A stretch of DNA of 64,000 nt, taken from NCBI GenBank assembly GCA_022494885.1, contig JAGVSM010004954.1, forward strand, positions 42,413-106,412, read 5' to 3'. The notes under the pieces were generated by a model. The model was given only the letters and a program-made list of their open reading frames with translations, had not been told where the DNA came from and did not search any database. The DNA is from Micrasema longulum. Its lineage: Eukaryota > Arthropoda > Insecta > Trichoptera > Brachycentridae. Below are positions 63,441-64,000 of this stretch, piece after piece (position 1 is the first letter of the stretch; each line of letters starts with the position of its first letter). The position numbers and the translations under genes were made by a program.

Positions 63441-63844
63441 ATTCCTTCTTTGACTTGATCTATTCGAATTACTTGTAAATACATTTTGGTTCTTAAATAT
63501 ATATTTTAAACATTGAAAACAATATATTTGTCTTATTTCTAAAAGTTAACCTTCTTGAAACAATTGGAATATTGGAAAAGTGATCGGTTTTGAAACTATT
63601 TCATCAAAGTAAAAATTTAAAACGAATAATATATTTGTTTATAATTTATCTGTGCCTGTTTTATAAGCGTGTGGAGATAATAAATCAAATCTTTATCTCA
63701 AGTGCATTATGTTTGTGGAAGTATGAAATGAGGGGGGAGAAGGGTTGATATTCGATCTAAGGAAATAAGTGTAAAAAAAAAACCTAAATGCTAAACTTTT
63801 CCATAAGAACCTCCATACAAAAAAAATGATAGATATTTGTTTTT
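63441..63844. other. No gene recognised
   Basis: A+T-rich DNA with no frame or shared repeat identified. Confidence 0.3.
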
Positions 63845-64000
63845 AAATTTATTTCAACAAAAAGGGAAAACATTTTTGAGAGGGGAATATGGAAGTCTAG
63901 GCATTTATAGGGCTTATGACCTGTCATTGTCTGGTTTAAGTGGCCACTTTACACACTGTGTAACATTCATCATTCTGCCCATGTTTGAACATCCACATTT
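63845..64000. mobile_element. FB repeat, cut by the window end (A-type)
   Basis: TTTAAATTTATTTCAACAAA, AAACATTTTTGAGAGGGGAA, GTCTAGGCATTTATAGGGC, AAGTGGCCACTTTACACAC, CTGTGTAACATTCATCATT and CCCATGTTTGAACATCCAC. The outer end (CAACAATG...) is missing on the left; the rest continues past 64000. Confidence 0.75.

Noticed and set aside
1..64000. Integrated viral sequence
   Set aside because: All reverse transcriptase-like pieces read as LINE or Penelope-like relics; I saw no envelope, capsid, protease or integrase segment.

Overview
The window looks like gene-poor intronic or intergenic DNA from an arthropod, most likely an insect. I infer this from the strongly A+T-rich sequence, the immunoglobulin exon that resembles insect Sidestep-type proteins, a mariner transposase relic, tRNA-derived SINEs, hAT- and Tc1/mariner-type MITEs, and remains of many Jockey/CR1/R1/RTE-like LINEs and Penelope-like elements (PLEs). 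I see no bacterial-style operon, CRISPR array, rRNA gene or functional tRNA gene. Nothing that I could assign to a virus was found.

Host genes: only one segment reads like a host coding exon. It lies on the minus strand at 26015-26165. It has a pyrimidine tract plus AG in front, a GT donor behind, and encodes the B-to-C strand part of an Ig domain. If real, much of the window would be intron of one long minus-strand gene.

Layout. 1-8 kb: LINE 3' ends, a palindromic TA-flanked MITE (2660-3050), a SINE, and an inverted pair of PLE 3' ends (7083-7665). 8-15 kb: the densest cluster of an unnamed foldback repeat (called FB here), plus a G+C-rich element (9212-9680) and LINE relics. 15-25 kb: RTE/R1-like LINE relics, SINEs, a TA-flanked MITE, and a 1.56-kb hAT-like element (21702-23257) with 8-bp target duplications and a 311-residue open frame. 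25-30 kb: the Ig exon, a SINE and a 281-bp tandem repeat. 30-39 kb: hAT-type MITEs, LINE relics, two large FB copies and some unique, more G+C-balanced DNA. 39-48 kb: a pair of oppositely oriented LINE ends, a two- or three-copy repeat (family D), an ACTAGCGGACCCG-type repeat, FB copies and a hammerhead-like motif. 48-56 kb: three SINE pieces, a decayed PLE with RT and GIY-YIG domains, a LINE nested in a LINE, a long inverted repeat, and a mariner pseudogene. 56-64 kb: a SINE, LINE relics, FB copies, CCGCG-motif clusters and a well-formed hammerhead-like sequence (62739-62779).

All recognisable transposon genes carry stops or frameshifts except the frame at 22172-23110. The elements do not form a pathway; the window is a layered record of insertions. 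The two most unusual signals are the FB family (about 16 copies or fragments, roughly 5 kb by my count, non-coding, palindromic, with a conserved core and at least two end types) and several hammerhead-like motifs of the minimal PLE type. All homology calls come from reading the sequence and were not checked against a database.
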